A stretch of 64,000 nucleotides of DNA, from the NCBI GenBank assembly GCA_029204225.1, contig CM055097.1, positions 558,001 through 622,000 of the forward strand, given 5' to 3'. A program made the translations under genes and the position numbers. Positions 45,321-58,185 of the stretch are shown piece by piece. The first letter of the stretch is position 1. Each line of letters begins with the position of its first letter. The DNA is from Diphasiastrum complanatum. Its lineage: Eukaryota; Streptophyta; Lycopodiopsida; Lycopodiales; Lycopodiaceae. The notes beneath the pieces were generated by a model. That model had not been told where the DNA came from. It was given only the letters and a program-made list of their open reading frames with translations, and did not search any database.

Positions 45321-45983
45321 GGAGCAAGCACAATACTCCAAATAATATCGTATTAAAGCAGGTACAAAACCGATCATGACTAAATGCAATTACCAACTGG
45401 GCAGACTTATGTACAGCAACAGTACTCCAGTCAACCTGATAACATAAATATTAGTCTCCCTAGATGTTTCTAGTTATCCCATGAAAGGATTCAACAAACC
45501 TGAAGGCAAGAGTTTTCAGCACTAGAAACTACCAAACCATTGATTACCTCATCTAGTAGATGTTGCTAAGCAACAAAACTTCTAGATTACCGACAGTGAT
45601 AGAAAAATGTTGCAAGACTTTGTTACCATTTCGCTCCAACCAAAGCCATTATTGAGGCCAAAAGAAAATCCCCACCTGGAAAAAGCTTTTTGAGTGTACA
45701 TAGAATACACTTTGATTACAACTTCTTGTGTGAGCCCATGTCAGGTCTCAGAAGCTTATCTTCTCACAGCACAATAGCATGAAAATAAGAAAAAATGCAA
45801 ACAGACTTCTGATTACAGTTGAAGACTAGTATTTTCAGTCTTGTGAAGAGGACTTCACAATGCAATCAGATTTCTTCCCCCCAAGGCAAGCACCATAGAG
45901 CTTCCAAGTATTCACTGTCAGATAGGTGCACAGAGCATGTCCCTCGAGGCTCGTTGAGACTTTTCCTAACTAAACATTAAATG
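45320..45983. other. 3' flank of the SHOU4-like gene
   Basis: No protein-coding signal was found. The part nearest 45984 is expected to be the 3' untranslated region. I did not identify a firm polyadenylation site. Confidence 0.4.
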
Positions 45984-46176
45984 TCAGAGAGGTATCCCAT
46001 TGAACTTTGAAATTTCTTCACATCTTATGATAAGGCCCTCTGAATAAGCAGGCAGAAGAAATTTTCCCCATTGACATCCCGTCGACACTGGTTCAGGGGG
46101 AGGAACAATCATCAACACGTTTTCATGCCTTTGGACAATACCTAGTACAGTTACTGTGCTCCCCTCTTTTATATAC
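45984..46176 (-). CDS. SHOU4-like exon 4
   Basis: The acceptor is ttaactttcag. The exon completes the glycine codon and encodes YIKEGSTVTVLGIVQRHENV through SKFNGIPL and a stop. It is the conserved C-terminal end of the family. Confidence 0.9.
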
Positions 46177-49100
46177 CTGAAAGTTAAAAGTATTAGTGAC
46201 AAACACTATCACCAGAAGTCATTTAGAGTACATGCAACACCCATTTTAACCGGTGAGGATGAAAACATGTTAACCATTCCCCTAATTCAACTTGACTTTC
46301 TTTTTGTATATTACTTCCAAAGTGCACAAGTGGAATCAAACTCCAGACCTTAAAGGCGCAGAAAGAGGATGTCAACCACTTCTTGCATCATATGATTTTG
46401 CAAACACACATGATACTACTTGAAAAGGCAATGCATGCTTATTGCGATTGAAATTCATCAAATTAAGTTCACATTACTCGAGAAAGAACATTAACCATGG
46501 AATTGAGAAATGTTTTACCCTTCTGTAAGCTGCATCTTCCTATCCTCCCTGGAAAGGTTTCTTTCCGTCAGCCAGCGTACAAAATCGATAGGAAGCTCTT
46601 TGCTCTTAGGTGTGATCTCCACCACTGCACTCTCTTCCACATATGGAGTGACACTTGCACCATAGCCAGCCTTCACCAAGGCTCTTAAGCCAGATTGGAA
46701 ATCAGATATATAAAAGTCGACAACATGCCTCTGCAACCAGCACCCCAAGATGAAATCAATAAACAACACTCTCCAGAAGTCAAAACAGGTTTGTGGGACC
46801 AAAATGCAAACCTAACAGCAAGTTTGATAGGATCCCAACATTTCAAGTAAGAATCGTGTGATGCTGGATAAAAGAGGACATGTCATTAAATCTCTAATCA
46901 GTTAAGGTAACCACAAGAAAATCAAACTTCTAGAGATGCAGACTGAGAATCAAAACGAACTTGTGAATCATTTGTGTTAGAGAACCACGGCAAGTCATAA
47001 CCAAAACCTGCTGAGATTATTTTATTTGAAGGAAGCTTCAATATGGGGGATGAAGAGGGAGGAAGAAGCTGGAAGCAGATAATACCGAACAAAGACATTG
47101 AGCTAGATAGCAGATATGCAAATTAGTGCCATGCAGCACAAAGTTGTTTCCTTTATCTTCCTGGAAAAATACAAAAAATTTGATGGGTTTAATCTACTTT
47201 TCAAAATACTGCTAGACAAGCACTTTAAATTTCCTTATAAAACATGTGTTGCCAACAATTTGAAGTTGCAATTAATTGCTTGTACCAAAGTTCATGGACA
47301 TCACACATTCAAAAAAATTCTTGATAACTTGCACAAAAGTGGGAAATGTTCCATGAGAATTGAGAAAAAGGTTGTGCTGTTCATAATGTGCCCAAACGTA
47401 TCAAGATAATAACTTTGACTCTGATTTTAGGGTCTCCAAAAGGATCTCTGTAACTCTGAAAAATGAGTGAATTTCTGCTAATCCTTACTGCAATGGCAAA
47501 AACTTTATAGAGGGTACAGTGGAGTGAGGAGCTTCAGAAAAGCTACATACATCAATATGCCCAGGCTTACATAATCAAACTTCGAGAAAATCTAAGAGCT
47601 CTCAGCTAGTTATTGAAGTAGCAACACTACAGTTCTGAACATATGAAAGCTTATTCTTCTCGAGTAACTGATCATCATACTTACTAGCAATCACGGAGAA
47701 TGTGCAAGTTTTTTTGCTTAGATCCATGTATGTGGACTTGGAACAAAATGCATCTTACAAGCTACGTTATACATAGTACAGTGTACAAAATTGGTGATTA
47801 AACATTAGGCTTCATCCAACACTACAATGTACTTCCTAGGCCACACAAACTTGAAAATTTCCAAGCATTTAGTAGTATTTTACAGTAGAATCGACTCAGA
47901 TTTGTACTTGTTTTATATACTGAACCACCAGCAAACAAGTTTGCTAGTTCGAAAACACCAGCAAATGCGCTTGCTGGGAACCATGCTGATTATTAACCAG
48001 CTTGTAGGGTGCAGTAAAGGTATCTTATTCTCATACAGGTTCTTACAATGTTCTTCAAAGTTCCTGTAGATTTCAAGAAGTTTCTGAGAAACCTGAGAAG
48101 AGATGGCGCATGAGAGTTGTTGCAAACAGGAGGAGGCCCAATAGAGGAATATTAGATTTGTACAATCCTTCAACTGAAGATTATTCTCGGTTAGCTCTCA
48201 GATGAGATCCGATTTAATCATTGGCATCTACCTGAAAGACAAAGAGGCCCTTGAAAAGCATTGGAGCCTGCAAAACAGAGGCTTGTGTGCCATGCATGTA
48301 ACCATGAGAAACAACTCATGTATGTGATGATCTACTATGATTCAAGATCATTATACCATCCTTTACATGTGTCTAAGTTTATGCCAATTGGTCGCTTCGG
48401 ATCTTAGAGAGCCTCAAAATGTAGTAGAATTTTCACAATGTACACCCAGGAAGATCCTGCATTTGATACAAGGTCAAAGCATATAGTTAAAACATGATGC
48501 AGCTTCGACAAGAACTTGGAAGTTCCACTGTGCAAGTGCCCTGGCAACCACAAAACCAGGGAGAGACAAATAGCCCCAAATAGGAGAGAGTATCATGCCA
48601 CAAAATAATCTGTAAGTGAAGATGAAATGAAAGGGAAAATATATAGCGCTTCTTTGAAAAATAACAGTAACATCTGCATCGCCAAGATCTATAAAGAAAA
48701 AAAGTTGGATAAACTGCAAATTCACACAATTTCAATCAATGCTTTCAGAGAATATCCTAAGAAAACCATACAAAATCAAGATGCAACTCTGCATTTGTTG
48801 GGAAAAAAAAAGTCAAGATACATACACTATAGCAATGAGAACACACTGAAAGCGTATTATCCATAGAGAAACTAAATAGCTATTGGGTTAACAGAGGAAG
48901 ATAACTTGCAATTGCACATAACTACAAAATGAAGATATTGCAAAGCTGAATCCCTCAAAAAACTTAAAAGGCATCTAAGTTCACTGAACTCCTAGTTTGA
49001 ACTGATATCAACCTCTAGATGTCTCAAAGCCCAAGTGAATCGACGTTGCTTTTCCTTTGCAGGCTTAGAACCAGAGCTCCTATATTCACGCAGTCCAGTT

Positions 49101-51881
49101 GAAGTATATATGCAACGGTTGACCTTCTGAAAAGATGATTCAAGGGGAACGCTACCACAAGTTACTACCTGCAAAACAATTAAAAAGTCTCAGATATTGA
49201 GAACAGGAGCAAACTTCACAATCAGCTGTAAAAGATAAAATTCAGTATCCATTATCAATGATATATGAACATCCAATGGGAAGAGATCTTACAATAACAC
49301 ATCTATATCTTCAATATCAACAAGGGATAGGTTGAAGGGCCAAAAGTAGTGCCAAGTTGAGACCACTGTTGATCACAATACTAGAATATTCTGCTCATGA
49401 AATTTCAAAATTTCCAGCATAGGATTCAAAGCACTTGGGCAGAACATGCAGGAAAAGGATAGGCAGTCAGGATACTCCCTCCTGGAAACAATCTGTGTTG
49501 GTTTATAAATGATTCTAAACATGTTCAGATAGTGCACCATCCAACTATACAACATTCTCCACAATGCAAAAAACTCTAGCAAGAGTACGTTTTCTAATAA
49601 TGCCTTTTAAGCTGCAGGCAGTTACAGACAGGAAACAGCCACAGGCCTCTCAACAACCTCCATGCTCAGAGGATATTTTCTAACTCGAGCTCTTGTTCAC
49701 CCCGGAGAGCAATGCTCCAGGGGACCAAGTCTGTGGCTAGAAATATGCAAAAAAGACTATCTAGTGCTGAGTGCTCCAAGTCGTTACTTAAATTGCAAAC
49801 TTGATTGAAAATAACATTCCTAAGCTCTAAAAAGGGTTCTTTTCTCACAAAAAAACAGCAACCACAAATTGACCCAGATATCAATCTCACCAAAGAGTCT
49901 ACAGAGATCTTATGTTTATGTATGTGAGAATAAAGGAGAGATGAAAGCAAAATGTACAAACTAGAAAATTGAGGGCCATGCAACATCACTTCAGGGCACA
50001 TGCTTCAAAGAAACAATGTCCAGTATAAGGAGGATTTGTGGCAGCATACACTACTGAAGGGCTTACTTGAAAAAATGTCAGGCATAGAAACTTTTAACAA
50101 GAAAGCAGGCATCCAACCTGATAACACTAGGGTATGATTTGATGATCTAAGAAGAGTCAATGGTGTATGCTACTCGTGGTCGTAAGTCACTATAGCACAC
50201 ACAGATTAAGTGTAGAGAAAAGCTCCAAATTTGAAACTCATAGAGAAATATTACATAAACTAGCCCTAGCACCCAGAATGATTTACAGGCTTTTCAGTTC
50301 TCCAGGTGTTACTCATAACCTAGGCTCTAGCTACATATGGAATTCTACACACTCGGAAAAGTCAGCCATATGATCCCAAATACAACATTTACTCATTGGA
50401 AACTAGTTAGAACAAGTGCATGTCCACCAATGACTTGTCAGTTTATGGTCTTTATGAACACGAGATTGTGAGGTACGATTTGGTCCTGATGAAGAGGATT
50501 ATTTAAAAGGTAGCAAGGACCTTGTGGATGTGCTTCAATCCTTGCATCTTGGAGGCACGTCAGGACTTTAAGCCCAGTGTTGCCTCAGCCATGCATTCAC
50601 GTTAAGGGTGCAGAAAAACGTTAAGAGGGAGACATTAATCACAGAAATACATGGCTGAGGCAGTGCCAGTGCCAAAAATCCCACGTCCCTCCAAGCCCCA
50701 ACGGTGCTACAATAGTATCACATTGCAAGAAAAGCGTATAGTTAGTACTTTATGGACTTTGTCGGGTGAACTTAGCTATCAAACTATTTGGGATTACAGA
50801 GGTTATTTTCTGCTAGCTAAAGTTCAACCAATCTCACATACTTCTTCAGAATGAACTACAAGCAGATTTTGTAGAACGTTCCAAACAAAAAAGACAAAAC
50901 AATTAGTCAGAAAGTGCTTACCCCTGTAACTTTCACATACTGCCCATTCTTTGCATTATTGAGCTGTGTATCTGGAAAGTTGACCACAAATCCAAGAATT
51001 GCTCTACTACCCCAGCATGTATTCCAAATAAGAAGTACTAACAGAGCCACAAACAATGTTGCCACAACAATAAGTAGTATGGCATTCTGAACAGCGGCAA
51101 GAATAAAACCTCCAGCAATGAAGCCCATAACAAAGAGGGGAATTACTGTCCAAAGAATCACCCTTGGGAAACTTCGTGTAAAAGAATAAAGCTGACTATT
51201 GCTAAGATTGTTGATAGCCTGATTGGTGGCAAACCCAGGCACAAACTTTCCAGATGCACTTGAATCTAGTGGCCCAGAACAGACTTTTCTACTGGAAGAA
51301 AGAGGGCCTGAAAAAATTGGTCCTGAGGTGATGAGACCTGTGGCAGGAAGCTGTGGTGCAAGGGGTCCTGATGTCTTCAGCACATTGGGTGTAGCACTAC
51401 CCGAAAGAGGCCCTGATGATTTTGAAGGCACGCCTGAGGGTCCAGTTATCAAGGGACCTGACTTTGAGCCTGGAACAGCGATTCCTGTGAGTGGCCCAGA
51501 ATTACACCTCTGCGGAGCAGGCTTGTTACTTGCACCAGCTGAGGACAAAGGGCCGGATGTTGAGAAGGCTGATCGAGGAGCTCCAGAGGGCAGAGGTCCA
51601 GAATGAGAGCGAGACAAGATCACACCAGTTGTTTTACCCTGAGCACCCCCAACCAATCCAGAAGGTTTCAACTTGGGAGCCTCAACAGGAATATCAAACA
51701 TTTTGCCGAGCTCCCCAGATTTCTTGATGTCGCCTCCAGTGTAAGGAGCGGCGGCAGTACTCATTGTAGGTGCCCTTTCTTTATACTGATCCGGCCGGCC
51801 TGACACGTAGAGGCCATTGCTGAGTTGATGGGAAGGAAAACTTGTCACAGGTATTGTATAACTATTATTGTTGCTCCCCAT
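45984..51881 (-). CDS. SHOU4/SHOU4L-like membrane protein, four exons
   Basis: Four exons join in frame to 506 residues, close to the roughly 470 of the Arabidopsis proteins. Residues 1-240 are disordered and carry about nine SGPL motifs. Two hydrophobic segments follow (about 241-267 and 268-290), then the conserved RAILGFVVNFPDTQLNNAKN segment. The soluble C-terminal part includes YVKVTG/VVTCGSVPLESSFQKV, DFYISDFQSGLRALVKAGYG, EGSTVTVLGIVQRHENVLMI and STGCQWGKFLLPAY. Databases often label the family 'ubiquitin-specific protease C19-related', but no protease catalytic residues are evident. In Arabidopsis SHOU4 and SHOU4L act at the plasma membrane in cellulose synthase delivery. All splice sites are GT-AG and phases agree. 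Introns are about 1.75, 2.28 and 0.34 kb. The gene looks intact. Confidence 0.93.
46519..46730 (-). CDS. SHOU4-like exon 3
   Basis: The acceptor is gctggttgcag. It encodes RHVVDFYISDFQSGLRALVK through MQLTEG, with donor GTAAAA after two bases of the last glycine codon. The phase fits exon 4. Confidence 0.9.
49013..49168 (-). CDS. SHOU4-like exon 2
   Basis: The acceptor is ttgttttgcag. There are 52 codons (VVTCGSVPLESSFQKVNRC to ALRHLE) and the donor is GTTGAT. The exon is phase 0 on both sides. Confidence 0.9.
50922..51881 (-). CDS. SHOU4-like exon 1
   Basis: The exon has 320 codons from the ATG at 51881 to VKVTG, then donor GTAAGC. It holds the SGPL repeats and both membrane segments. The frame is open throughout. 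The complementary strand also shows a long repetitive frame, which is a shadow of the SGPL codons. Confidence 0.92.
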
Positions 51882-52897
51882 TATATGACGGTATGGATTT
51901 TCAGAAAGCCAGTATGTTATTATAACGCTATATCAAATGCACGAGAGCGTAAGATGACGGTTTGCAAAAATCTCTTTGCAAAACCAAAGAATCCCAGACG
52001 CGATGTGCAATGGCGTGAAGAAGTACAAGGGATAATTCCACGTTCAAGCTGTTTGCTTCTTGGAATCTTTCGCATTACTGAAGCTGGTAATCAAACATAA
52101 CATCCTGAGAAGCAGCAAGAGAAGCCGATATGTGAGAAGCCACAGCAGAAAACGCACCAGGTGTGTTACAAGCAGTACCCGTCCAAACGCAGTGATCCAA
52201 ACGTAACTGACCACCTTAACCTTCGAAACTTTCCCACAACCACTTATGCTAAAGCGGAAACCGTCCTCGATATGAGCGTAGACCGGATAGACAACAAAGT
52301 TGCCGAGGTTTGTAAGCTAAACGAACCAACAGGAAGTTAAGGCAAGCCTTATCACTCTGTTTTGCTGCAATGCAAGCAGCACGACCACCAGGAATCCCAG
52401 CCGTCATTTAACAAAGCCAAGGAACAGCTCATGCCAGCCATCTCCAGCGTTCAAGAAACGCAATGCAGCATCAAAAATCCCACAAACTAACGCTGTGTGA
52501 CGTCAAAATGCCTGTGAAGCAGCAGGATTTGCCAACAGCCATAAGCCTAAAGACCAAACCTCTTGCTCCGGTGGCGAGGCTGCCAGTTCTTGAGCACTCT
52601 TAGGATCCACAACTGCAAACCTAGAGTAGATGAAGCAAGCCACACAAAACCGGGACAGAATCCGCAGCAAGCAAGCCTGGATCCAGCAGCTTCACTGACA
52701 GAAAACTCGATCTGACTGACTGACTGTCCAGTACTCTTTCACCTGCCTTTTGTCTGAAAACACAATGCTGCTCGAACAACAGACTTCTGCGAGGCTTCAG
52801 AAACAGAAGAATGCTTCGCTTCTGCTCACGCAGCTCCGCAGATCTGTGCTTCCTCGCAAACCAAAATCAGAACTCTCTCTCGCTCTCTCTTTTTCTC

Positions 52898-52942
<45 letters not shown>

Positions 52943-53200
52943 TGGATGTCTGCAGGCGGTAAACAACAGATAAACGCGGGATGGCCACATGGGACGGAAT
53001 CACGTAAAACGAGAACCGACGAGGATGTGGAAGCATACCTCCGGTTTACAAGCAGAACAAGAAGCACCACCTGTTCGTCCATGTGACCAGATTCGTATCT
53101 CTTCGTGGGGGCACTTCCTGGCACGACATATTCTACTCTAGACCAATTACATCGCTGCCACGTGCTATATACGCTGTTCTGGTAGACTTTAAATGGCTCG
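51882..53200 (-). promoter_or_regulatory. 5' region of the SHOU4-like gene with a CT tract
   Basis: No other gene is seen here. A leader exon and intron are likely in this family but could not be fixed. The stretch contains the (CT)n tract at 52901-52938, reading (GA)n on the gene's strand. Confidence 0.45.
52901..52938. repeat. (CT)n microsatellite upstream of SHOU4-like
   Basis: About 19 CT units are preceded by interrupted CT-rich sequence from about 52873. On the coding strand of the gene this is (GA)n, about 1.0 kb upstream of the ATG. It is a potential BPC binding tract. Confidence 0.95.
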
Positions 53201-53700
53201 CTGTAATAACGTGGCGAGATCTCAACGGTGATGGTAGAATCCAACGGTGGAGGGCTTTGGACCGGCAGCAAAAGCGAGCCGGCGATGCCGGACGGCAGTC
53301 CGGAGCCGGACGGCGCAGACAGTGCATGCCATTGGCCAGCCGGACGGCGAAAGCGGTGCGGGTTGCGATTCGTGGGCCCCCTCCAGCAAGGCTAAATCTC
53401 AACCACTCGGACCATGCCACGTGTCCCATGGTCAATTGAGCTCCTTTCAATGGGCAGTCACAGAACACGTGGCAAAACCTGAACACTGATGGCGAAATCC
53501 AACGGTTTAAAGGAGGGCCGACCACCTACCATTGAAAGCTGAAACAAGGACTGGGGGAACCTGGGGGGTGGGTTCGTTATCTTTAGGGCCGGCTCACCCA
53601 TGGCAGGCCTCATAACTTATGGACAATGCTTAATTCTAAGCCAAAGCCGTTAGATGCTATCTAAAACAGTCAGATTCTGCCACGTGGCTATAATAACCAT
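53200..53700. promoter_or_regulatory. Repeated CCAACGGT / CCACGTG modules
   Basis: On the minus strand, 53255-53205 reads caccgttggatt, then about 20 bases, then gagatctcgccacgtt. Another minus-strand copy (about 53508-53465) reads accgttggatttcg, then aggttttgccacgtg. A plus-strand copy (53646-53690) reads agccgttagatgct, then agattctgccacgtgg. A variant with accatgccacgtgtc lies near 53410. The order and spacing match the modules upstream of BPC at 30.3 and 30.8 kb. The stretch is GC-rich and its overlapping frames are not genes. Confidence 0.55.
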
Positions 53701-54300
53701 GGATCTGTTTCCAAGTTGCAGATTTGACCTGTGGCTAGCAACCCAAATGTGTTGTGCCATGAAGCCCCTCGTCGTGGCCACCGAGCTTGCCACCAGTGTT
53801 GGGGCGGGTATCAAAATTTTGACACCAACCGGATCGGGGCATTGTAATTTTTTCACAGCTCGTAGGTGCCTGGGAAAAAAATTTCCCAAGCACCAATGAC
53901 CAAACTTGTCCCAGTTCCCGATCACCTGCGTGCCAACGGCCCCACGTGTCCCGCGTGCAGGTGCCCACATGTCTCATGTGCTGACACCCGCATGTCCCAT
54001 TGGTGCCACGTGTCTTGAGCATTAGCAACCACCTAGTCCCGGGCACCGGCACATGGGCCATCTCACCCAGGCACCCACAACACATGTAAGACAATGGCGG
54101 AGTTTCCACGTATATGGCTCACTGGGCAACTCCCCCATTTGCTTAAGGGATGCGGCCACTCTTTAGGAAGCAAGTGCAGGGAGCCGGGAGCCGAGAGCCT
54201 GTTCCCGGGCATCGAGAGCCCATGGTTGGGGCAGCCGGGAACCGGGAGGGGGCCTGGCGGGCATACAGCCCGTACGTCCCCCCTATGCATGGTTTAGCAT
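53700..54300. other. GC-rich stretch with CACGTGTC-like repeats
   Basis: Short motifs such as cacgtgtc, cacatgtc and gcatgtcc recur between 53.94 and 54.02 kb, and ccgggagcc and ccgggaaccgggag near 54.2 kb. Frames on both strands follow from the GC content and match no protein that I know. It may be a decayed LTR or promoter-like DNA. Confidence 0.4.
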
Positions 54301-55033
54301 AAGGCCTTCATATGTGACACCATTAGTTATCAACCCAGTATAAACATGTACGCATTGCTAAAAATACTCTTTCTAAATAATAATATGTCATTTGAGATGT
54401 CAAAAAAATCTGAAATATCGAAAAAATTTACTAAAAGATTCTATTATTAATACCTAGGCAGAATTCCTTAAAATCCCCCGAACCCGAGTATCAATATGAG
54501 TATTAAGATAGTTAATACTAGGGGATCCGGCTCTAAACCCTATTATTATAAAATCATATAGCAATTGGATATGTTCTATGATACCACTGTTGATACCATT
54601 ATTTATACCAATCGGGCACCTATATACCCGCCCAACAATGTTTGGCACCTTCCAATTGAATGTGCTTTGGAAATTGGATAAACCCCTACTTCAATCTAAG
54701 CAACCCTGCCTGAAAATGTAAAGTCGGAACAAGAGGGCTTTACCTTGCGTAAAGAAGCAACCCTGTTGTTTCTTTTCTTTTATTTTCCTTTTTTTCATAC
54801 GAGTCATACAAGCATGATTCCTATGATGGGTAAAATCTTGTTTCATGGGCTTTATGCATCTAAGGGAACCTATCTAAAATTGTGTAAAGCCCAAACCCTC
54901 CATAAAGAACCAACCCCATTTTTTTTTTCTTTTTTCGTGTCAATCATTTCAAAATATTTATGGGATGGAATATGAGAATAATTCCTATCATGAAATCTCC
55001 ATGGTAGGAATTATGCTTATATAGTTTCTTGCT

Positions 55034-55107
55034 CATTATGAACATAATTTCTTCTAAATGGATCTACCCTAGGCCGAATTCCCATAAAGGGAATTATGTT
55101 CATAATG
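55034..55107. repeat. Inverted repeat with 16-bp perfect arms
   Basis: The arms cattatgaacataatt (55034-55049) and aattatgttcataatg (55092-55107) are exact reverse complements with a 42-base loop. Confidence 0.85.
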
Positions 55108-55256
55108 CCTTGCAATTATGTCATATGAAGCTAAGCAAAAATGAAAAAAATGAGGCTAGGCCGCAGGTCTTTATGTATGGGAAAGGCCTTCACACTTGGG
55201 CTTTTCCTGGCATAAGGCCCTAGGAAAATATTTAAAACTTTATCATCCTTCGTCTA

Positions 55257-55488
55257 AAAATGATAAAGATCTTTATAGCAACAACATAGGTTCCTTTGAT
55301 GTTACGATTTTCTAAAGATATTTATCTTTATAGACAAAGGAACCTTACAAATTCATAAGGTTCTTCCATCTATAAATGGTAAAGATTGGTATAGCAACAA
55401 CATAGATTTCTTTGATGTTATGATTTTCTAAAGATATTTACTATTTATAGACAAAGGAGCCTTACAAATTCATAAGGTTCACATTGCC
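55257..55488. repeat. Two-unit tandem repeat (116-bp period), each unit a hairpin
   Basis: Both units share tatagcaacaacatag, gattttctaaagatattta and ccttacaaattcataaggtt. In unit 1, aggttcctttg (about 55288) and caaaggaacct (about 55335) are perfect inverse partners. Unit 2 has diverged arms (atttctttg and caaaggagcc). Confidence 0.85.
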
Positions 55489-57059
55489 TATGGATTTCGT
55501 GACATAATCTTTTGTGCAAATGCACTGTAGATTTTTTTTCAGAGTGTTTAATGTGTATATACTACTTTGTGCCACAAGAGCCCATTCCCATGAGACCCAT
55601 GGGCTTTCTAGTGAATAGCATTTTTTAATGGGCATAAAGCACATGGACTTTTCCCATAAATCACAATATATGTGTCGTTATAAGTAAAATTGAACAAAGA
55701 AAAATAATACAAGTCTTTATGCTCAATGCAGGCCCATGTGATGATCATTCTAGTTTGTCACACCTTAGGTTGCCCTTGAGAGAATTATACACTAGTATTT
55801 TACGCTCATTAAAAGCATAGGTGACTATTGTTCTAGGTTTTCAAACATATACCTACTTGATGGGACTAGAGCCTGAACCCTACACAGACAATTTTCCCTA
55901 AATTTTTTTGAATTACAATGAAAATACATTTCATAGTGCAAAAAGTCCCCTTTACAAAATTCACCTCCTCACCAAACCATAAATTCCACGATAAGAAATC
56001 TGTGTACCTATAAAAGAAAATTTCTCCAATTGACCTCAGAATCTATCATAGCCCTATGTGCATGATCCAATGTATACCTAATTTCAAAATAGAAGTACAT
56101 TTATTTCATATAAGATAGACATCATTCTAACACTTCCCTTCTTTTATGCAAAGGTGGTTTATTGCCTAGATGATGGGAATGCATATCAACTACATGACTA
56201 TGTGGGTTGTGATAAGTATTCATTGTACTTAGTGCATGTGTATAAAATTCAATTCATACATGCATGCACTTATATTGTATTCATTATTTATGTATATAAT
56301 TACCAATTATTATGTTTTAGCAATCCTTTATCCCATAACCAATCATGTCTTATTGCAAATATGTTCACTCTTTCTTATGATTAGTCTTTTCACTAGAAAC
56401 AACCAAATTTTACTTTCCATAATAGAAAGACACTTTATTAGATATAAGGGGATTCGATAAATACCAGAAAATGATTAAATTGTGGTATTGATATGATTCT
56501 TTGTGATCAACTCTTCATGTTCTTAGAATTTCTCACTAAGGCATAAAAGCTTATGCATTCTACATTTCCAGAAAGTTTGGCACCATAGAAGATTTAAGAC
56601 AATTGTTGGACCCAATTTTGAATAAGTTTTCTAAGTTCAATACAATAACCTAAGACTTACCAAGAGAATGATTCTTAAAATAAGCACATGTAAGAGTTCA
56701 GCTTTACTATAATTCTCCTTTCACTAGACTTTAAATTGAATAGCCATTAGGATTCCCTTCAATCTTTTTTCAGCCACTTACCATACTAATGGTGTGTAGA
56801 TATTTTAAGACTATATGGATCACTAAGATATGGTTTCTATTATTTTGTACAAATTGGACCGTGGTGATTCAAACCTCCTTAAATTCTTAGAGGAGAAATC
56901 TATTAGTTAAAAATAAAAAGAGACAAGTCCTGCAACAAAGTTCTAGACATCATATTAAAGCTTCTATCTCTTAGGTGTTTTGCATAACAAGAGGAGCTAG
57001 AGAGAGTAAAGCAATCCCATGGCTATTATCACCCTACTTAGGACAACGAGGTTTTGAGC

Positions 57060-58010
57060 CATGGTTTCACTTTGCCAATAGTTGTCTCTGATGATATCAG
57101 AAGGGTACCAAGAATAGTAGGTTTCCTACCTTAGTTTCATGAAAACATTGATGAAGATGCCCATAGGCATATTGAGGAATTCAACACATTGATGTTCGTT
57201 AATAGAATCATGAATCTCGAGCATGTAATGATGTTGTTCCCCACAACTTTGATAGGAGAAGTCAGAAGATGGTACTATAATTTATCCACAAATTCGATCA
57301 ACACACTAGAGGAGCTATCCGAAGTGTTTTTAGATGAATTTAGACCCACATGTAACATCCATGATCTAATGTTTATGTTAACTACAATCTAGCATATGCT
57401 TATATGTCAAAAGGCTAAAAGAATTGGTCCGCCAATTGAACCTTGTGTCGGAAATCAGTGAGTTTGTGCGGAAGCTGGGAGCGAGCTAGATGCGTGGATC
57501 AGAAATGCTACAGTTAGCAGCAAAATAGTTGAAATGATGGATTCAAACAAATGCACAAAGACCATTAACATTAGTAGGACAAATCGCACTCTGATTATTA
57601 TCAACAATGAGTACAATTGCATGAAGTTATAACTTCAACTTGTTGAGCGTGATAACGCTGATACAGATAAAGAGATTTTGCTAGTGGATGTTTCAAGAAG
57701 AAGAGAGATCAAGGTAATAAGCAAGGAAATTTCACTTTTGATGAGGATGGTGTTGATGAGAAAAATTCAAGTGATTCTCTTTTTATGTCTTCTTGTTTGC
57801 TAACCAATGATGGATAGCACTTCGCATGCATTTTCGAGAAGTGCAATGCCAAACAATATCCATCAGATGAGCTTATGATCAGCAACAAAAAGATCAAACA
57901 TCTGGATCCAAACATGGCACTCTCAGTTATCAAACTCAAATGCATGAAGCCCAAAAATTTGCTACATTTTATTTGCATCCAACCTCTACACGCGAATCTA
58001 CTTATTCGGA
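57060..58010 (+). mobile_element. Ty3/gypsy gag relic with downstream remains
   Basis: The plus strand reads TLPIVVSDDIRRVPRIVG, FHENIDEDAHRHIEEFNTLM and then, within 57189-57392, TTLIGEVRRWYYNLSTNSIN and FLDEF. This is the retrotransposon gag (Retrotrans_gag) core, with its conserved W in the middle. The frame stops at 57390. Later stretches (VRQLNLVSEISEFVRKLG; after shifts KGNFTFDEDGVDE) look like decayed gag tail. No knuckle or protease was found. Confidence 0.7.
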
Positions 58011-58185
58011 AAATTTGAACAAGATTGATGAGTAAAGATTGTGGTCACCTTCATGATCTAGGAACAAACAACAAAAAGAAGCCAAGCTTTGTTTAACACT
58101 TCTCTTTGTGAAGCAATGGCTTAAAAATAACGTCAGTTAGAATTAACGTAGAATCATTGTGCTACTGTACTATGGGTCCTATTAG

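Larger units (their letters stand above)
54300..57050. other. AT-rich stretch with hairpins, no gene
   Basis: No coding domain was recognised. Two structured repeats lie at 55034-55107 and 55257-55488. The rest holds short frames only. Confidence 0.5.

Noticed and set aside
51223-51606. A 127-codon plus-strand frame rich in GPE and RGP repeats
   Set aside because: It is the exact antisense of the SGPL-repeat codons in exon 1 of the SHOU4-like gene. The repeats explain the open frame.
52797-53525. Several overlapping frames on both strands around the CT tract
   Set aside because: The runs of SLSLSL or RERERE come from the microsatellite and the rest from high GC content. No family signature was seen.
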